Origin: Collybiopsis luxurians FD-317 M1
Lineage: Eukaryota > Basidiomycota > Agaricomycetes > Agaricales > Omphalotaceae
DNA length: 64,000 nt
NCBI GenBank assembly: GCA_000827265.1
Contig: KN834814.1
Coordinates: 62,001-126,000, forward strand
Direction of reading: 5' to 3'
Shown piece after piece: positions 54,301 through 64,000 of this stretch. The notes beneath the pieces were generated by a model, which saw nothing but the letters and a program-made list of their open reading frames with translations, was not told the DNA's origin and did not search any database. The number at the start of each line of letters is the position of its first letter. Position 1 is the first letter of the stretch. Made by a program: the position numbers and the translations under genes.

Positions 54301-56269
54301 ATTAGACTAAACCCTTATAATTTTCCCAAAGGGTGTCCCCTTCGACACTGACGATGCAATGTTCAACCCTCCCATGGGAAACCCTGGTCGTCCTTCATAC
54401 GAGCACCCACCACCTGCAGTTCCCCCGACTGAGCCATACCATGACCCGTCAAATCCCCCCAACCAAGAACCCAGCGAAGGCAAGCATAAAAAGGAACGCA
54501 CCGAGAGGGATAAGGACCGGGAGGGACGACGCAAAGATCGCGATCGTGAACGCGACAAGGATAAGGATCGGAGCCGGGAGCATCGTCATAAAGACCGAGA
54601 GCATCGCCATAAAGACCGGGACAATCAAGGGAAGAAGCCTTCACGAAATCGTATTATTCCACTGGAAGAAGATATTAGGAGACTATTCCAGGAGTGTAAA
54701 ATTGGTCTTGGGAATGCGAGCCTGTTAAGCCAGGCATTGGTTCATGCCAAGCTTGAGGAACTCAAGAAAGGTGAACGTGGGGAAGTCATCAAGGTATGAG
54801 GGTTGATCTGTCTGCCTGAGTTGTCATGTGACGAGTGTTTTCAGGAATTCCGTCTTAAATGCCTTTCGTCGCAAGAACTCATAGCGGCACAAATCCCTTG
54901 GGCAACTGCAGGTGCTGAACGTTCGAGGAAGGAGAAGGAACGGGAAAAGCAACTTCTTTATGGCGAAACCAACGATTTAACTCCAAATGCTCCGACTAGG
55001 CAGCATTCTCGAGATCGGACAATCTCAAACAACTCTGTCCTTGCAGACGCAGCTGGCATTACAGGGGGAGAGTCGCCCATAGACGAGCAGACTACGGAGG
55101 AGAAGCTTCTCGCCGCACTTTTGGAAGCCAATGAAGAGTTACTCTCTGCTTTGGCACAATATGATGATTTACAGAGGGTAGCGCAGGAGAGAAAGGCTGA
55201 GGAAAAGAGCCGGAAGGAAACGAGAATGGACCGAAGAGTAAGTATATCATGCTCTTGAGTTGTCCATGGCGAATTATTGAATCTATCTACGCAGGCTATT
55301 GCAACCCTCGAGCAGCAACAGCGGGTCGATGAGCTTGGCACTGGGACCGGTACAGGTGGAAGTACTGTTCATCTACCCAGATCCCGTTCTCCTTCGCCCA
55401 TTTCCCAGCGGGGATCTCGTCCGTCATCCGTGATTGTTCAACACCCTCTCCCTCAGCATCCTCAATCTCTCTTGCCGCATTCGGCCCAGCAACTTACCTC
55501 CCAAACTCCCCCCGTTACCAGCAGCCCAGAAGTTCCAGGCATGACACTAGCACCCCCTCGCGCACCACCTCATGGTCCGCGAAGCCCTGCTTCGTTGCAT
55601 TCGGCGTATCCGCATGGACATTCAAGATCGGGCTCGACGGGCATGCCAACGTCAAGGACGCCCAGTCCGAATACGCCGAGCTTGGAATCCGCGAATGGCA
55701 TCTCTGGGGAAAACGTTAATGCGTCTGTCCGTGATCTCAATGGGCTGAATACATTGAATATCGACAAGGGTAAAGGCGCTTGGACCGGATTATCTGCGGA
55801 CGATAGCGACGAGGAAATTCTTACACCTATCAAACCTAGTGCCAAAGCCCTTGGAAAGAGGCGAGTCGAGGTCGACGACAATCCAGAGCGTGAGTTGATT
55901 TCATTTTTTCTGATATTTCTCGCCGTATCTGAGTTATCCGCAGCGCCGTACAACCCAGACGATCCCTACTACAACCACAACAGAGACTTGGGTCCGGCTG
56001 ATCCATATGATCCATATGCTGAATCTGACCCGCACTTTTCGCACGGCGGTGAGGGATACAACTCTGATTCGGATGATTCTGAATCAGTATACTATCCCAA
56101 CGGTCGACCGCGCTCGAGAAACGGATTCCTGCATCATTTACATCACCCGCCAGTGCAATTTGTATATGATGCAGCTGCGGAGAGGACGCAACAGAGACTG
56201 AAAGAGATGGAAACACAAATGGAGAAGATGGATATGGAAAAGTCGGTTGAGGTTGGTGATGTTCATTAA
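51338..56269 (+). CDS. VHS and GAT domain protein (Lsb5/GGA-like endosomal adaptor)
   Basis: Nine exons: 51338-52202, 52282-52399, 52550-52686, 52807-52884, 54217-54278, 54332-54793, 54845-55237, 55295-55889, 55944-56269 (1011 aa). It starts MRKFFGTASKPK. After a Pro/Ser-rich 285-residue region comes a VHS domain (DWALVLEVCERASSNEANAK ... YGRPASQLSAARLWAIMLRN ... ERVMDVLAAAAYASG), then KDTGFRALWKRVKPHDKPEE and GVPFDTDDAMFNPP. The GAT-like three-helix region spans IPLEEDIRRLFQECKIGLGN to LLSALAQYDDLQRVAQERKA. The tail is Ser/Pro-rich and acidic. VHS/GAT proteins bind ubiquitin and Arf at endosomes; yeast Lsb5 links this to actin. Intron 4 is 1332 nt, about 25 times the local norm. Confidence 0.9.
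52994..53011. repeat. Palindromic hairpin, copy 1 (CGTGAA-T8-CACG)
   Basis: A short inverted repeat CGTGAA/TTCACG with a T-run in the centre. A near-identical copy lies at 53692-53710, both in the long VHS/GAT intron. Confidence 0.75.
53457..53483. repeat. Three tandem CAACAGCAC units
   Basis: A perfect 3 x 9 bp repeat in the long intron. A shorter GAATCGAATG duplication lies at 53281-53300. Confidence 0.85.
53692..53710. repeat. Palindromic hairpin, copy 2 (CGTGAAA-T8-CACG)
   Basis: Same direction and nearly same sequence as the copy at 52994-53011, one A longer. The pair bounds ~700 bp. Confidence 0.75.
53778..54278 (+). CDS. Candidate alternative first exon of the VHS/GAT gene (VHS-less isoform)
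   Basis: Inside intron 4 an ATG at 53778 opens a 167-codon frame, MPISKSKSKLALTPYPLFV, that runs without a stop into KDTGFRALWKRVKPHDKPEE and ends at the exon-5 donor. It is Ser/Pro/Thr-rich, with a basic RLGLKRAKS patch. The 200 bp before it are pyrimidine-rich, as in fungal promoters. An isoform starting here would lack VHS but keep GAT and the tail. The frame match and absence of stops are seen; transcription is inference. It could be chance in Ser-rich sequence. Confidence 0.45.
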
Positions 56270-56608
56270 ATCACTCGCACCATCCGCATATCTTGGTCGA
56301 TTCGCTTTTGGTTTTTTTGTACCGCTATTCTACTTCGCCAGGATGGATGGAGGAAAACCAATTCGCCCCCACTTGTGGGCGCCATTACTTTAGCTATCGT
56401 CACATACATACTCAGTATTTATTCGCTCTGTGCAGAGTACATATTCATTGCTACCGATTCGATGTTACGTTTTGACCGTTGAAGATGTAAAGTTTGAGCA
56501 GACCAAAATATCAGCAGCAATCAATCTCTGCGTTGTGCATATCGAATGTCCTGGGTGATTACATGGGGTATCAAGAAAGCAACCAAAAATTCCACTCCAA
56601 GCCACTGA
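56270..56608. other. Intergenic between convergent VHS/GAT and INO80B genes
   Basis: 339 bp containing both 3' UTRs. No gene or RNA seen. Confidence 0.5.
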
Positions 56609-58893
56609 TCATGTCGCCATACCTTCCAAGACCTTCAGATGTTCTATGCCACACGCACCAATCTTCCAATCTCGGACTAAACGATATTTTCGCAGGTCTC
56701 CGCAGCCTGAGACAGCACAAATCGCGGGTGGTCGCGGCTCCGGCAAAGGTGGAGGCGCGAAAACGGTGACTTCTTCATCTGACGGAGAGGGAGCGGGAAG
56801 GAAAGCAGCTGGGACAGCTAGGTAGAGTCGCATTTGCTTTTCTTGGGGTTGAGCTGAATCCGAAGCAGCAGAAGCCTGAGTTGTAGCCACTTCGGCAGAT
56901 GCATTAACAGGAGGAGGATCAACTTGCATAGCCTCCTTATGGCCCTCGACTGATTCTATGGAAGGTTGAGGCGGAGGAACGGCAGAGCTATCGTCCATTT
57001 TCACGTCTCCGTTCCCAGCTTCGGCCTTCTCTACTTGTTCCATCCCAGTTGTCGACTGAGTCGATTGATGAGGAACAGCCATTTGCGACCCGGGTGCTGG
57101 CACCATTACAGTCGTCGATACCCATCTGAACATCGGTATCACAGGGCCTTGTGTACCCTTTGATTTCTCGCTTCCCCCAACACTTCCCTCACCGCCTTCC
57201 TCCTCCTCAGCTCCGATCTCTTCTTCGCCTTCAGCTTCCTCTCCACCCTCACCCTGGCCTTCCTGATCGTCAACGTCCATTGCATCGCCGTCGGCAGCTT
57301 CTTCTTCTTCCACTGCTCCTCGGGAAGGACGGCCCCGACGACCACCTCGACCACGTCCTCCACGTTTGGCAGCCCCTCCTCTGGCACTTGTGGTCGTCGG
57401 GGGAGCAGATGGGGGTACGGATGAGCTGGCGGAATGAGAAGGTCCGCCAGTACGTTTCGCTCGGGGTCGAGTCTGTTTTTTTAGGAGACGGTTTATTGTT
57501 TCAAGCTGGTATAGATAGGTTATGTTAGAAAATACCATACATAGACAGATGTTGCATACCTTTTCATCTTCAAGCCTCTTTTCCGAAAGATTCTTTCGCT
57601 TCCTTGCGTTTTCTTCTCGTCGCAAGGCCAGTTCGGTTTCGTTAAGGACCTTTTTTCGTTTGTTAGGGTTTCCTTGGATAGATTGGGCTGCAAGGTCAGA
57701 GTCTAGATTTTTTTTCTGAACAATCTGGACAGCCGCAGGGACACTGTATACACTCACCCAAAGCAACATGAGACGGATCCAAGACACTAGCCAGTACAGC
57801 TTGACGTGTAGTCAAGCGAGGTTTAGAACCTTTGGCCTTGGAAGCGATCTGAGCAGGAGGGGCGGGTGTACTATCCATAGTACCCGTCCCGTCCATTTCT
57901 TCATCTTCCTCTTCATCTTCCTCTCCCTCTGCGTCTTCGACGACAGAATCCTCAGACTCTATCTCAGAAGAGGATGACTCCAGATCTGAAATAACTTGAT
58001 ATTTTGCATCAGACGAGAATGAGAACTTTGGACTTGCCTTGGATCCTGCGTCTTCCTCGGACGGCTGCGCTGCGTTTGGCCACTGCTCTACGTCCAGGTG
58101 TCATTTGCGCCGCTTTCCGTTCTTCTTCGGGGACGGGAGTGGCGGTATTTGACGTGGAACTGGCTGGTACGGTGGGTAGTTTAAGCTTGATTTTGAGCCG
58201 AGGTTTTAGAGGGGAGCGATTTATCGTCTCAGAGTCGTCTTCATCTTGATCCTCCTCGGGATCAAACTCAAGTTCAGCCGCTGAGATGGGTAGACAACTA
58301 AGTCACAGAAATAGGCAAAACGAAAATAGCAGTACCTTCGGAAACCTAGAAGCTATGTTAGTTCAGTGACAGAAACATCGAATGTGAGTTTATACCTCTT
58401 CTCCATCGCCTTCAATGTCCACATCACCTTCTTCGTCACCGTCTACACCAGCATCTTCGTCGGCTTCCTCTTCACCTTCAGCGTCCTCTTCGTCCTCAGA
58501 TTGAATCAAAGCCTTTGCTTTCCCTTTACCCTTTGCTGGTGAACTTTTGGCGGAACCCCTAGTCCCAGTCCTTGTCTGAATCTGTTTCGCCTTTTCCTCT
58601 TCCGCCTTTTGCTTCTGAGCTTGTGCGGCGGACTCGCTGCGTAAGCGTCTCATCTCGTCGTCTTCGTCTCTGTATTCTTCTTCTTCGTCCCCGTCTGCTT
58701 CTCCGTCAGCGTCTTCTTCTTCTTCGTCGTCGTCGTCAGCAGCGAAATTCCAACTGCTATTATTTATAACTGGGAAGTGATATGGAGCTGAAGGAGGAGG
58801 GAGAGGTGGATATGGTGATGGGGTGGATGTAAAACGAGAAGAAGTGAATAACGTTTGGACATTGGATCTTATTCTTTGACTTTGTTCGGCCAT
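56609..58893 (-). CDS. INO80 complex subunit B (Ies2/PAPA-1) with HIT zinc finger
   Basis: Six exons: 58893-58396, 58345-58336, 58280-58038, 57985-57758, 57702-57560, 57505-56609 (672 aa). The N-terminal half is acidic low complexity (repeated DEEE, DGDEEG). A PAPA-1-type region lies at NPNKRKKVLNETELALRREE, ARKRKNLSEKRLEDEK joined to LETINRLLKKQTRPRAKRTG. The C-terminus has the conserved MFRWVSTTV block, LRLYLAVPAAFL, and a HIT-type finger, AICAVSGCGDLRKYRLVRDW ... GACGIEHL. PAPA-1 plus zf-HIT defines INO80B/Ies2, which stimulates the INO80 nucleosome remodeller. Exon 2 is only 10 nt (Val-Ser-Glu plus one base), and intron 3 (57986-58037) needs a GC donor, GCAAGT. The acceptor of exon 5 (TCTAG at 57703) keeps the frame. 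Confidence 0.9.
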
Positions 58894-58979
58894 CTGCTGT
58901 GGGAGTTGAATTCACTTAAAGTTTCCTCTTTACTTCTTTCTCGGCCCGGCTATTATCTAAATTAGGTAATCCATCCCGC

Positions 58980-60257
58980 TCATTGCTTGCCAGTAATTAA
59001 TTTAAAAAGAGATACATTATTCCATCCCTTCTCTTTGTCCGAATTCTGTCCTGTCTGTTCTCGAGCCCAAGTCTCGAAATTTCGTAATCCTGGGTATGCT
59101 TCTTTAGTTGCGGCGAGTTGCTCAGCCTGTTCTGGAGCAGTTCCATCGACGTGGATCTTATGCATGCGCTCGAGATTCTCAGTGCTATTATAAAAATTGA
59201 GCTTCGAGAAAGGTCAGATGAGAGAGGAAACTTACACCCATCTTGTATGTCTGTTGAGTTTAAGGATCATACGGGCCAGAAAATGAGGTATTGCTGGCAT
59301 TGAACGCCCAGTTGCGCGCTTATAGGATTCTTCCTGCTCCTTCATCGTACAGCGCTCGCCGAAAACAGACAGAATGCGTTTGTGGAACGATTCTGGATTC
59401 TTTATGATCGGAAAGTATCAATTGGGCGGCAAAATCGAGACAATAGATGGCACCTTGAACACGCCAGCAGCGACACGACCAATGTCATCCGCAGCCTGAG
59501 GTGTACTAGTTTCAATAATGAACGAATGCATCAGTATCTCCTACTCACGATTAGTTGAACCGTCGTTGTAGGCTTCAGGCCAACTTGAAGGACAGAGGCT
59601 GTGATAGAACCAATTGTTCCTTCATAATTCTCCATGAAGAATGTCGGACGGAGGATGCTAGCATGAAGAACATCTGCTCAGGGTACCCAGGTAATTCTTG
59701 CAACACTTACGTCCAGGACAATCCTTTATTGCCCAGCTCTTTCACGTGGCGCTCAATGTTGACTTTGGCGAGACCATCGAGCTCAAATTTATCATCATCT
59801 ACTTCCCCGCCTCGCTCAGCTGAAGAGAAGATGAACGCGGAGACGTTGAACTCCAGAGAGATATTTGCCACAAGCTTCTCGAGAATCAGTGGACTATACA
59901 TCATATGCAACCATACAGTAAGCTTACTTTTCCCTGGGCCTCCACATGATCAGCCTTCTCTCCCAGACCTGGAAAAGCGAGAACACAGAACACGCCCCAT
60001 ATCCCACCTCCGTTCGATTTTGCATCCTCGAATACTTTGCGTATCGACGCCTCTGAATTAAGATTACCTTCAACGACTGTAACATGACCTTGAGAGCGTA
60101 ACGAGTTCGCGGAAGGCGAAGATGCGCTACGTGTCAAGGCAAGTATGCGGAATTTTGTCGTTTCCTGTTCTCCTAGAGTCGATGGGCTCAAAGCGTGTAT
60201 CAGGGCACGACCTTGTTTGCCTGTTGCTCCAGTTACGAGAATGAGTCTTTCTGTCAT
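58980..60257 (-). CDS. NmrA-like NAD(P)-binding protein (HSCARG-type)
   Basis: Six exons: 60257-59928, 59874-59711, 59657-59549, 59495-59454, 59399-59236, 59184-58980 (337 aa). A Rossmann start MTERLILVTGATGKQGRAL carries the GxxGxxG NAD(P) motif. Then come ILALTRSASSPS, HVTVVEGNLN, GGGIWGVFCVLAF, LVANISLEFNVSAFIFSSAE, GLSWTILRPTFFMENYEGT, AADDIGRVAAGVFK, and a C-terminal TENLERMHKIHVDG and PGLRNFETWAREQTG. The active-site Tyr-x3-Lys of true SDRs is replaced, as usual in NmrA proteins. They sense redox cofactors and regulate transcription (nitrogen control in Aspergillus); here the target is unknown. Two broken relatives lie upstream at 60598-60725 and 62342-62600. Confidence 0.92.
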
Positions 60258-60597
60258 GATTATAGAGGTGCAGCCAGAGAATGGGGGGAGAGAAAGGTCG
60301 AAGGGAAAACCATCTGATATCTATTGGGAACAAATGAGAAATTGAAGGTCAATACAGTAAGTGTCAGGACACTGGCAGCTAGAATTAATTATGTTATTCT
60401 ATTTTAAGTTCAAAATCTCTCACATTATCCCGCCGACGCTTGAACAGCAGGGCGGGCTTCATATCTTGCTGACTTTGGCCGTCGTCATTTGAAAGTAGAT
60501 CTCGAATTGCGATATAAGTTGCTTTGCCTTCGTGAGAACATGGCGTCAAATCATGAGCCAACAGACAGCCTTTCTCTTGATTGGAAACTTACGGTCC

Positions 60598-60725
60598 CTG
60601 TTCTCGAGCCCAAGGCTCAAAAGCTCGTAATCCTGGGTATTCTTCTGTTGCTGTAGCAAGCTCAGCCTGTTCTGGAACAGTCCCGGGCATCCCGTGTACT
60701 CTGCATTCGCTCCAGGTCCTCAGTG
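60598..60725 (-). pseudogene. NmrA-like C-terminal fragment
   Basis: The minus strand reads STEDLERMQS and, in another frame, PEQAELATATEEYPGLRAFE then PWAREQG. These match the final exon of the intact gene (TENLERM, PEQAEQLAATKEAYPGLRNF, WAREQTG). The two matching pieces are in different frames, so at least one frameshift is present. The N-terminal Rossmann part is absent next to it. I call it a decayed partial duplicate. Confidence 0.8.
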
Positions 60726-60885
60726 CTGAATGCCTGATACGTGAAATGAGACTCACAAAATGCAAGAATAAGAAGGGAACTTTGACGGAATTGGCGATGT
60801 TGGCCAATGCCAAAGCGGGCTGAGCCGTCGATTCGAGCAGGGGAATCGAATGAGAGAATGAGGTCGAGGGACATGACGGGGGACC

Positions 60886-62058
60886 TTGTGGCGTGTCACA
60901 GCAGTAGACTTGTATTCTTACTCACCCATGGCCATCAAAGCCACTCTCCAGCATGAACATCCTCAACAAGTTTCAACCCCCTCTCTATGCATCACTTTTA
61001 ATTGTGTGGGCCTCTATCCCGACGTCCCTCAGATTTCAAATGATCAGGATGCCGCCGCAGCGTACACTGTAGAACCTCCTTCCCAAACCCAGAGTTTACT
61101 TACTGCTCTGCAAGGGCCTTTGACGGAGTTTCAAGAATTCACCGCGAATGGCTCATAATGGCTGATCGACATAGCCCATGATCTGATCGACTCACGTCTT
61201 CGAAGAGGAAGTTTGTACATTTTGGATGACCCCAGCGGTGCTGCTCCTAACCCGTCAATGGATCCGACCCTCTTTACGCGTCTAGATACGAATACAGAGT
61301 CTCCGTTCCAATTCGGATCACCAAGATTAGCGAACGTATCTCCAAATCTCTTACTGTATCCGGAAAGGGTCCGACAATGCGAGGGCACATTCTCCGGCGA
61401 GACAGTGTGTCTTGGATTGATGGACAGAGAGTCCCCGAATATCTGTCCCAAGCGTATCCGGGATCATCAGGCGCGAATACTCTATCCGGACTTTGTAGAA
61501 CTGCCTCCGCCGGAGCTTACTTTAATCCCCTATTTGGCGTGACTCTGATAGATAAGTTTTTTGATGCCTGCAAAGTGGAATTCTGGTACGATCCCTCTAG
61601 GTAAGTTCCGCTTTGTATTATTGATAAAAGCATTGACAGATCAATTTGCTCAGCCCGCATACGAGCTTGTGGTTCATAACTTCTCGGATGAAAAGATCCT
61701 CGCCATTTTTGGGACTTCTCAACCGGGCTACAATGTTCCTCTTTTGCATGGCCATGCAATATCTCGACCTTGTATGAATCCCTCTTCTGATATCCCCCTT
61801 CCCTCTCCCAGCACCTTCAGATGGTACTACCTTCAATGTATTATTCAAAAGTTTCAAACTTGTTAATTGTAAAACTTACCAAACATTGCCCAACTCGAGC
61901 TCCCATTCTGAACGGAAGATGATAACGACTATGATTCAGATTCAGAGTTAGATTGGCCATCGGGCATGTTTGATCGTGGTCGAGCTATGTCGGAGAGGGA
62001 GGCAGCGGACCTCCAAAAGTCAGCAGAGGTTAGGAAATGGGTTGCGACCCACGATTAA
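60886..62058 (+). pseudogene. Unrecognised gene with apparent frame breaks
   Basis: Successive plus-strand frames look coding: MAIKATLQHEHPQQVSTPSL (from ~60931), LYILDDPSGAAPNPSMDPTL (61216-61542), VPEYLSQAYPGSSGANTLSG with FGVTLIDKFFDACKVEFWYD (61377-61604, another frame), YELVVHNFSDEKILAIFG (from ~61660) with DIPLPSPSTFRW, and an acidic end DSDSELDWPSGMFDRGRAMS up to TAA at ~62058. Stops and frame changes interrupt it, and only some can be explained by introns (GTAAGT at ~61602). I do not recognise the family. It may be decayed, or it may have splice forms I cannot resolve. Confidence 0.4.
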
Positions 62059-62341
62059 GCTCTCAACCACTAACTTAAATAATTACATTTGTTGACTACG
62101 CTATGGACATAACTCAGGTAATATATAGTACTTTTACTGCTGCAAAGTACAGCGACAAGAGAACCGGACATTTGTTTTGCGCGAGTTGGGGTTGAGTTCA
62201 GCACACTCTTTCCTTTCACCTCGTTGACGCACTCCTTTTACGCTTCACACTTTTGCCAAGCTAGTCGCACTGTAGGAGAGCACGACTCACCAAAAATCTA
62301 CAAGGTATGGGCTCTAGATGTGTCTCAAAATTCTTCGTCAA

Positions 62342-62600
62342 GAATCCAGGACGGAGGATGCTAACAAAAACTTGAACCTGCGCTCAGAGTGCACAGGTAA
62401 CTTACTTATTTCAATACTTACGTTCACGAAAAGCCTTTTTACTTAGCTCTTTCATGTGGTACTCGATCTTCACTTTTGCAAGGCGGTCGAGTTCGAATTT
62501 ATCATCGCCTACTTCCCCGGTTCGTCCAGTTGAAGGGAGCTTAGCAGATGAATGCCCTTGCCTGCCTGTTGCTCCAGTTACGAGGATAAGTGTTAGAGGT
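62342..62600 (-). pseudogene. NmrA-like fragment with internal deletion
   Basis: On the minus strand LILVTGATGRQG (Rossmann start) is followed almost directly by GEVGDDKFELDRLAKVKIEY and HMKELSKKAF, the equivalent of GEVDDDKFELDGLAKVNIER and HVKELGNKGL in the intact gene. About 120 residues between them are missing. The copy also keeps a counterpart of the following intron and the start of the next exon (GGACGGAGGATGCTA at ~62350). It is a deleted, non-functional duplicate. Confidence 0.82.
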
Positions 62601-62874
62601 GCAGTCACAGGATAGGTATAGTTCTCAGAAGAGTTGCAGCTAATAGTACGTAGATGTATGCCATTTACTATAACTAGATTGGTGAGTGAAGATGAATGAG
62701 TGGCAGCTGGAATCAAGCATTCCAATTTGTTTCCAGTTCAAAATCTATATACCACGGGGTCAGCGCTTGTGAATCGTAAAGGTAAAGCAAAGAACGCCAT
62801 TCGCCAGACTATGACGTCGAAGCCTCATCCGAATTCCTTCTCAACCTGAACCACCACCATCTCTTCAATCGAAA
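62601..62874. promoter_or_regulatory. Upstream region of peroxiredoxin gene
   Basis: 274 bp up to the peroxiredoxin ATG. No TATA box in a convincing position. The last ~60 bp are pyrimidine-rich (CTTCTCAACC, CATCTCTTC), as in many fungal leaders. Confidence 0.35.
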
Positions 62875-63649
62875 ATGACCTCTCTCATAAGCTCCTCCGC
62901 TGAAGCTGCCCACGCTCTCGCTGTTTCTCTCCTCAGCAAAGCTCAAGTCCAGCCCGGCTCGACCATTCCCGAGCATCCTGTCAAAGAATCTGCTCCGGAT
63001 GCCCCTGTTACTTTGAAGTTTGCTGGCGCTGGAAAGAATGTTATCGTATGTATATGTTAATGTCCTCTCTTAATTTGGATCATCGACGAGACTCGTTATT
63101 TACTACATAGGTCGGCGTCCCTGGTGCCTTTACCGGTACATGCAACGCTCAAATCCCAGAATACATCCAACATTACGATAAATTCAAGGCCAAGGGAGTC
63201 AATGAAGTTTATGTCGTTGGTGTGAATGACGCTTTTGTGATGAAGTATGTTCCAAAATCAGAGTGTCAAGTCCGTTTCTCACCGAGGTTGGGCTCAGGGC
63301 ATGGAAAGAGCAATTGGCTCCCCAGGGAACTGGTTGAGTAGATTGTTCTAGGCACTTTGCTTACTCACTCACTCTTGAATCTTAGGTGTCCGATTCATAG
63401 CAGACGACAAAGGGGACTTTACTAGCGGTCTCGGATTAATGTTCGATGCCTCGCCGATCCTTGGTGCTCCTCGTTCCAAGGTCTGTACCTCTGAGTCGAT
63501 TTAGTCACGGTATTGATATCAAATGTTCTCGTTCATAGCGCTACGTCATCATCGCCGACAACAACAAAGTTGAGAGTATCTTTATCGAGGAGGACCCTAC
63601 CAAGATCACTGTTACTAAGGCTGAGACGGTGTTGGCTCATTTGTCGTAA
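62875..63649 (+). CDS. Peroxiredoxin, type II/PRX5 (Ahp1-like) thiol peroxidase
   Basis: Five exons: 62875-63045, 63111-63244, 63298-63332, 63386-63480, 63539-63649 (181 aa). It reduces hydrogen peroxide and alkyl hydroperoxides with thioredoxin or glutaredoxin. The peroxidatic Cys lies at residue 68 in VGVPGAFTGTCNAQIPEY. Other family strings: KFKAKGVNEVYVVGVNDAFV, MKAWKEQLAP, RFIADDKGDFTSGLGLMF and GAPRSKRYVIIADNNKV. The N-terminal ~35 residues (SLISSSAEAAHALAVSLLSK) form a helix common in fungal members; a mitochondrial signal is not obvious. All junctions are GT-AG and in phase; exon 3 is 35 nt. Confidence 0.96.
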
Positions 63650-64000
63650 ACGGCCAGTAAACGGCGGAAAGAAATGATCAAGTACTTATTACTGTGAATT
63701 GTAAACTAAAACGATGGAATCTGTTTCGCAAGTTACGGACCCCGAGGAAAATCTAGGAGCACGCACATATTTACGAACCACCTTATACTCCGTCAGTGCT
63801 CGGCTTCTGAAAAAATTGAATATCTTGGCCCTAATCTTCATTCGCATGAAGAGCCTGTTGGTGCACCGAAAATCGAAATGGACAGGAAGGGTCAAGATAA
63901 GGTCAAAAGGTACTCACAAGTATGGTAAGGTAAATTATGGAAAAATGAATATGCTTGTTCCAATCCGATTGAAGTCGTTTATCACGCACCATGGTGCGAT
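63650..64000. other. Right edge, no gene recognised
   Basis: 351 bp after the peroxiredoxin stop, including its 3' UTR. Short open frames on both strands show no family signal. Confidence 0.45.

Noticed and set aside
57151..57528. 125-codon plus-strand frame rich in Pro/Leu/Arg
   Set aside because: Shadow of the acidic, Gly/Arg-rich part of INO80B on the minus strand.

Overview
The window is nuclear DNA of a filamentous basidiomycete, most likely an Agaricomycete. The evidence is dense genes with many 48-60 bp GT-AG introns carrying CTGAC-like branch sites, and basidiomycete-type families: a DUF7704 membrane protein, single-pass Ser/Pro-tailed membrane proteins, an SRAP protein and an UPF0052/CofD-like protein. 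Most genes are spliced, so exons below were joined by hand from splice consensus, reading frame and remembered family motifs. No transcript evidence was available. There is no rRNA, tRNA, CRISPR array or intact transposon that I can see.

Layout. 1-781: 3' end of an RRM protein with a Met/Gly-rich tail. 927-9374: FGAM synthase (-), SRAP/HMCES-like (+), eIF5A (-), two-LIM protein (+). 10472-16754: PIH1 protein (-), DAHP synthase (+), SAP-domain membrane protein (-), small secreted Cys-rich protein (+). 17984-20517: double RanBP2 zinc-finger protein (-). 20518-24092: gene-poor. 24093-31317: PEX13 (-), coiled-coil protein (-), alpha/beta hydrolase (+), ABHD12-like lipase (-). 31591-36087: CofD-like protein (-), DUF7704 protein (+), single-pass membrane protein (-). 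36088-38338: unresolved. 38339-50122: RPS6 (-), CM1-motif coiled-coil protein (-), ABCC transporter (+). 50386-58893: SPC3 (+), VHS/GAT protein (+), INO80 subunit B (-). 58980-63649: an intact NmrA-like gene (-), two broken NmrA copies, a decayed unknown gene, and a peroxiredoxin (+).

The genes are mainly housekeeping (purine and aromatic amino-acid synthesis, translation, secretion, peroxisome import, chromatin remodelling, endosomal sorting) and form no metabolic cluster. Many are divergent pairs sharing 200-550 bp promoters, several with CACGTG boxes.

The most unusual property is splicing architecture. Family-conserved frames can only be kept by very small internal exons: 1 nt in the ABC transporter, 4 nt in DAHP synthase, 8 and 12 nt in the LIM gene, 10 nt in INO80B. 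Six of about 135 reconstructed introns need GC-AG boundaries, five of them with an identical GCAAGT donor. A second point is a 1.3-kb intron in the VHS/GAT gene that holds what looks like an alternative in-frame first exon.
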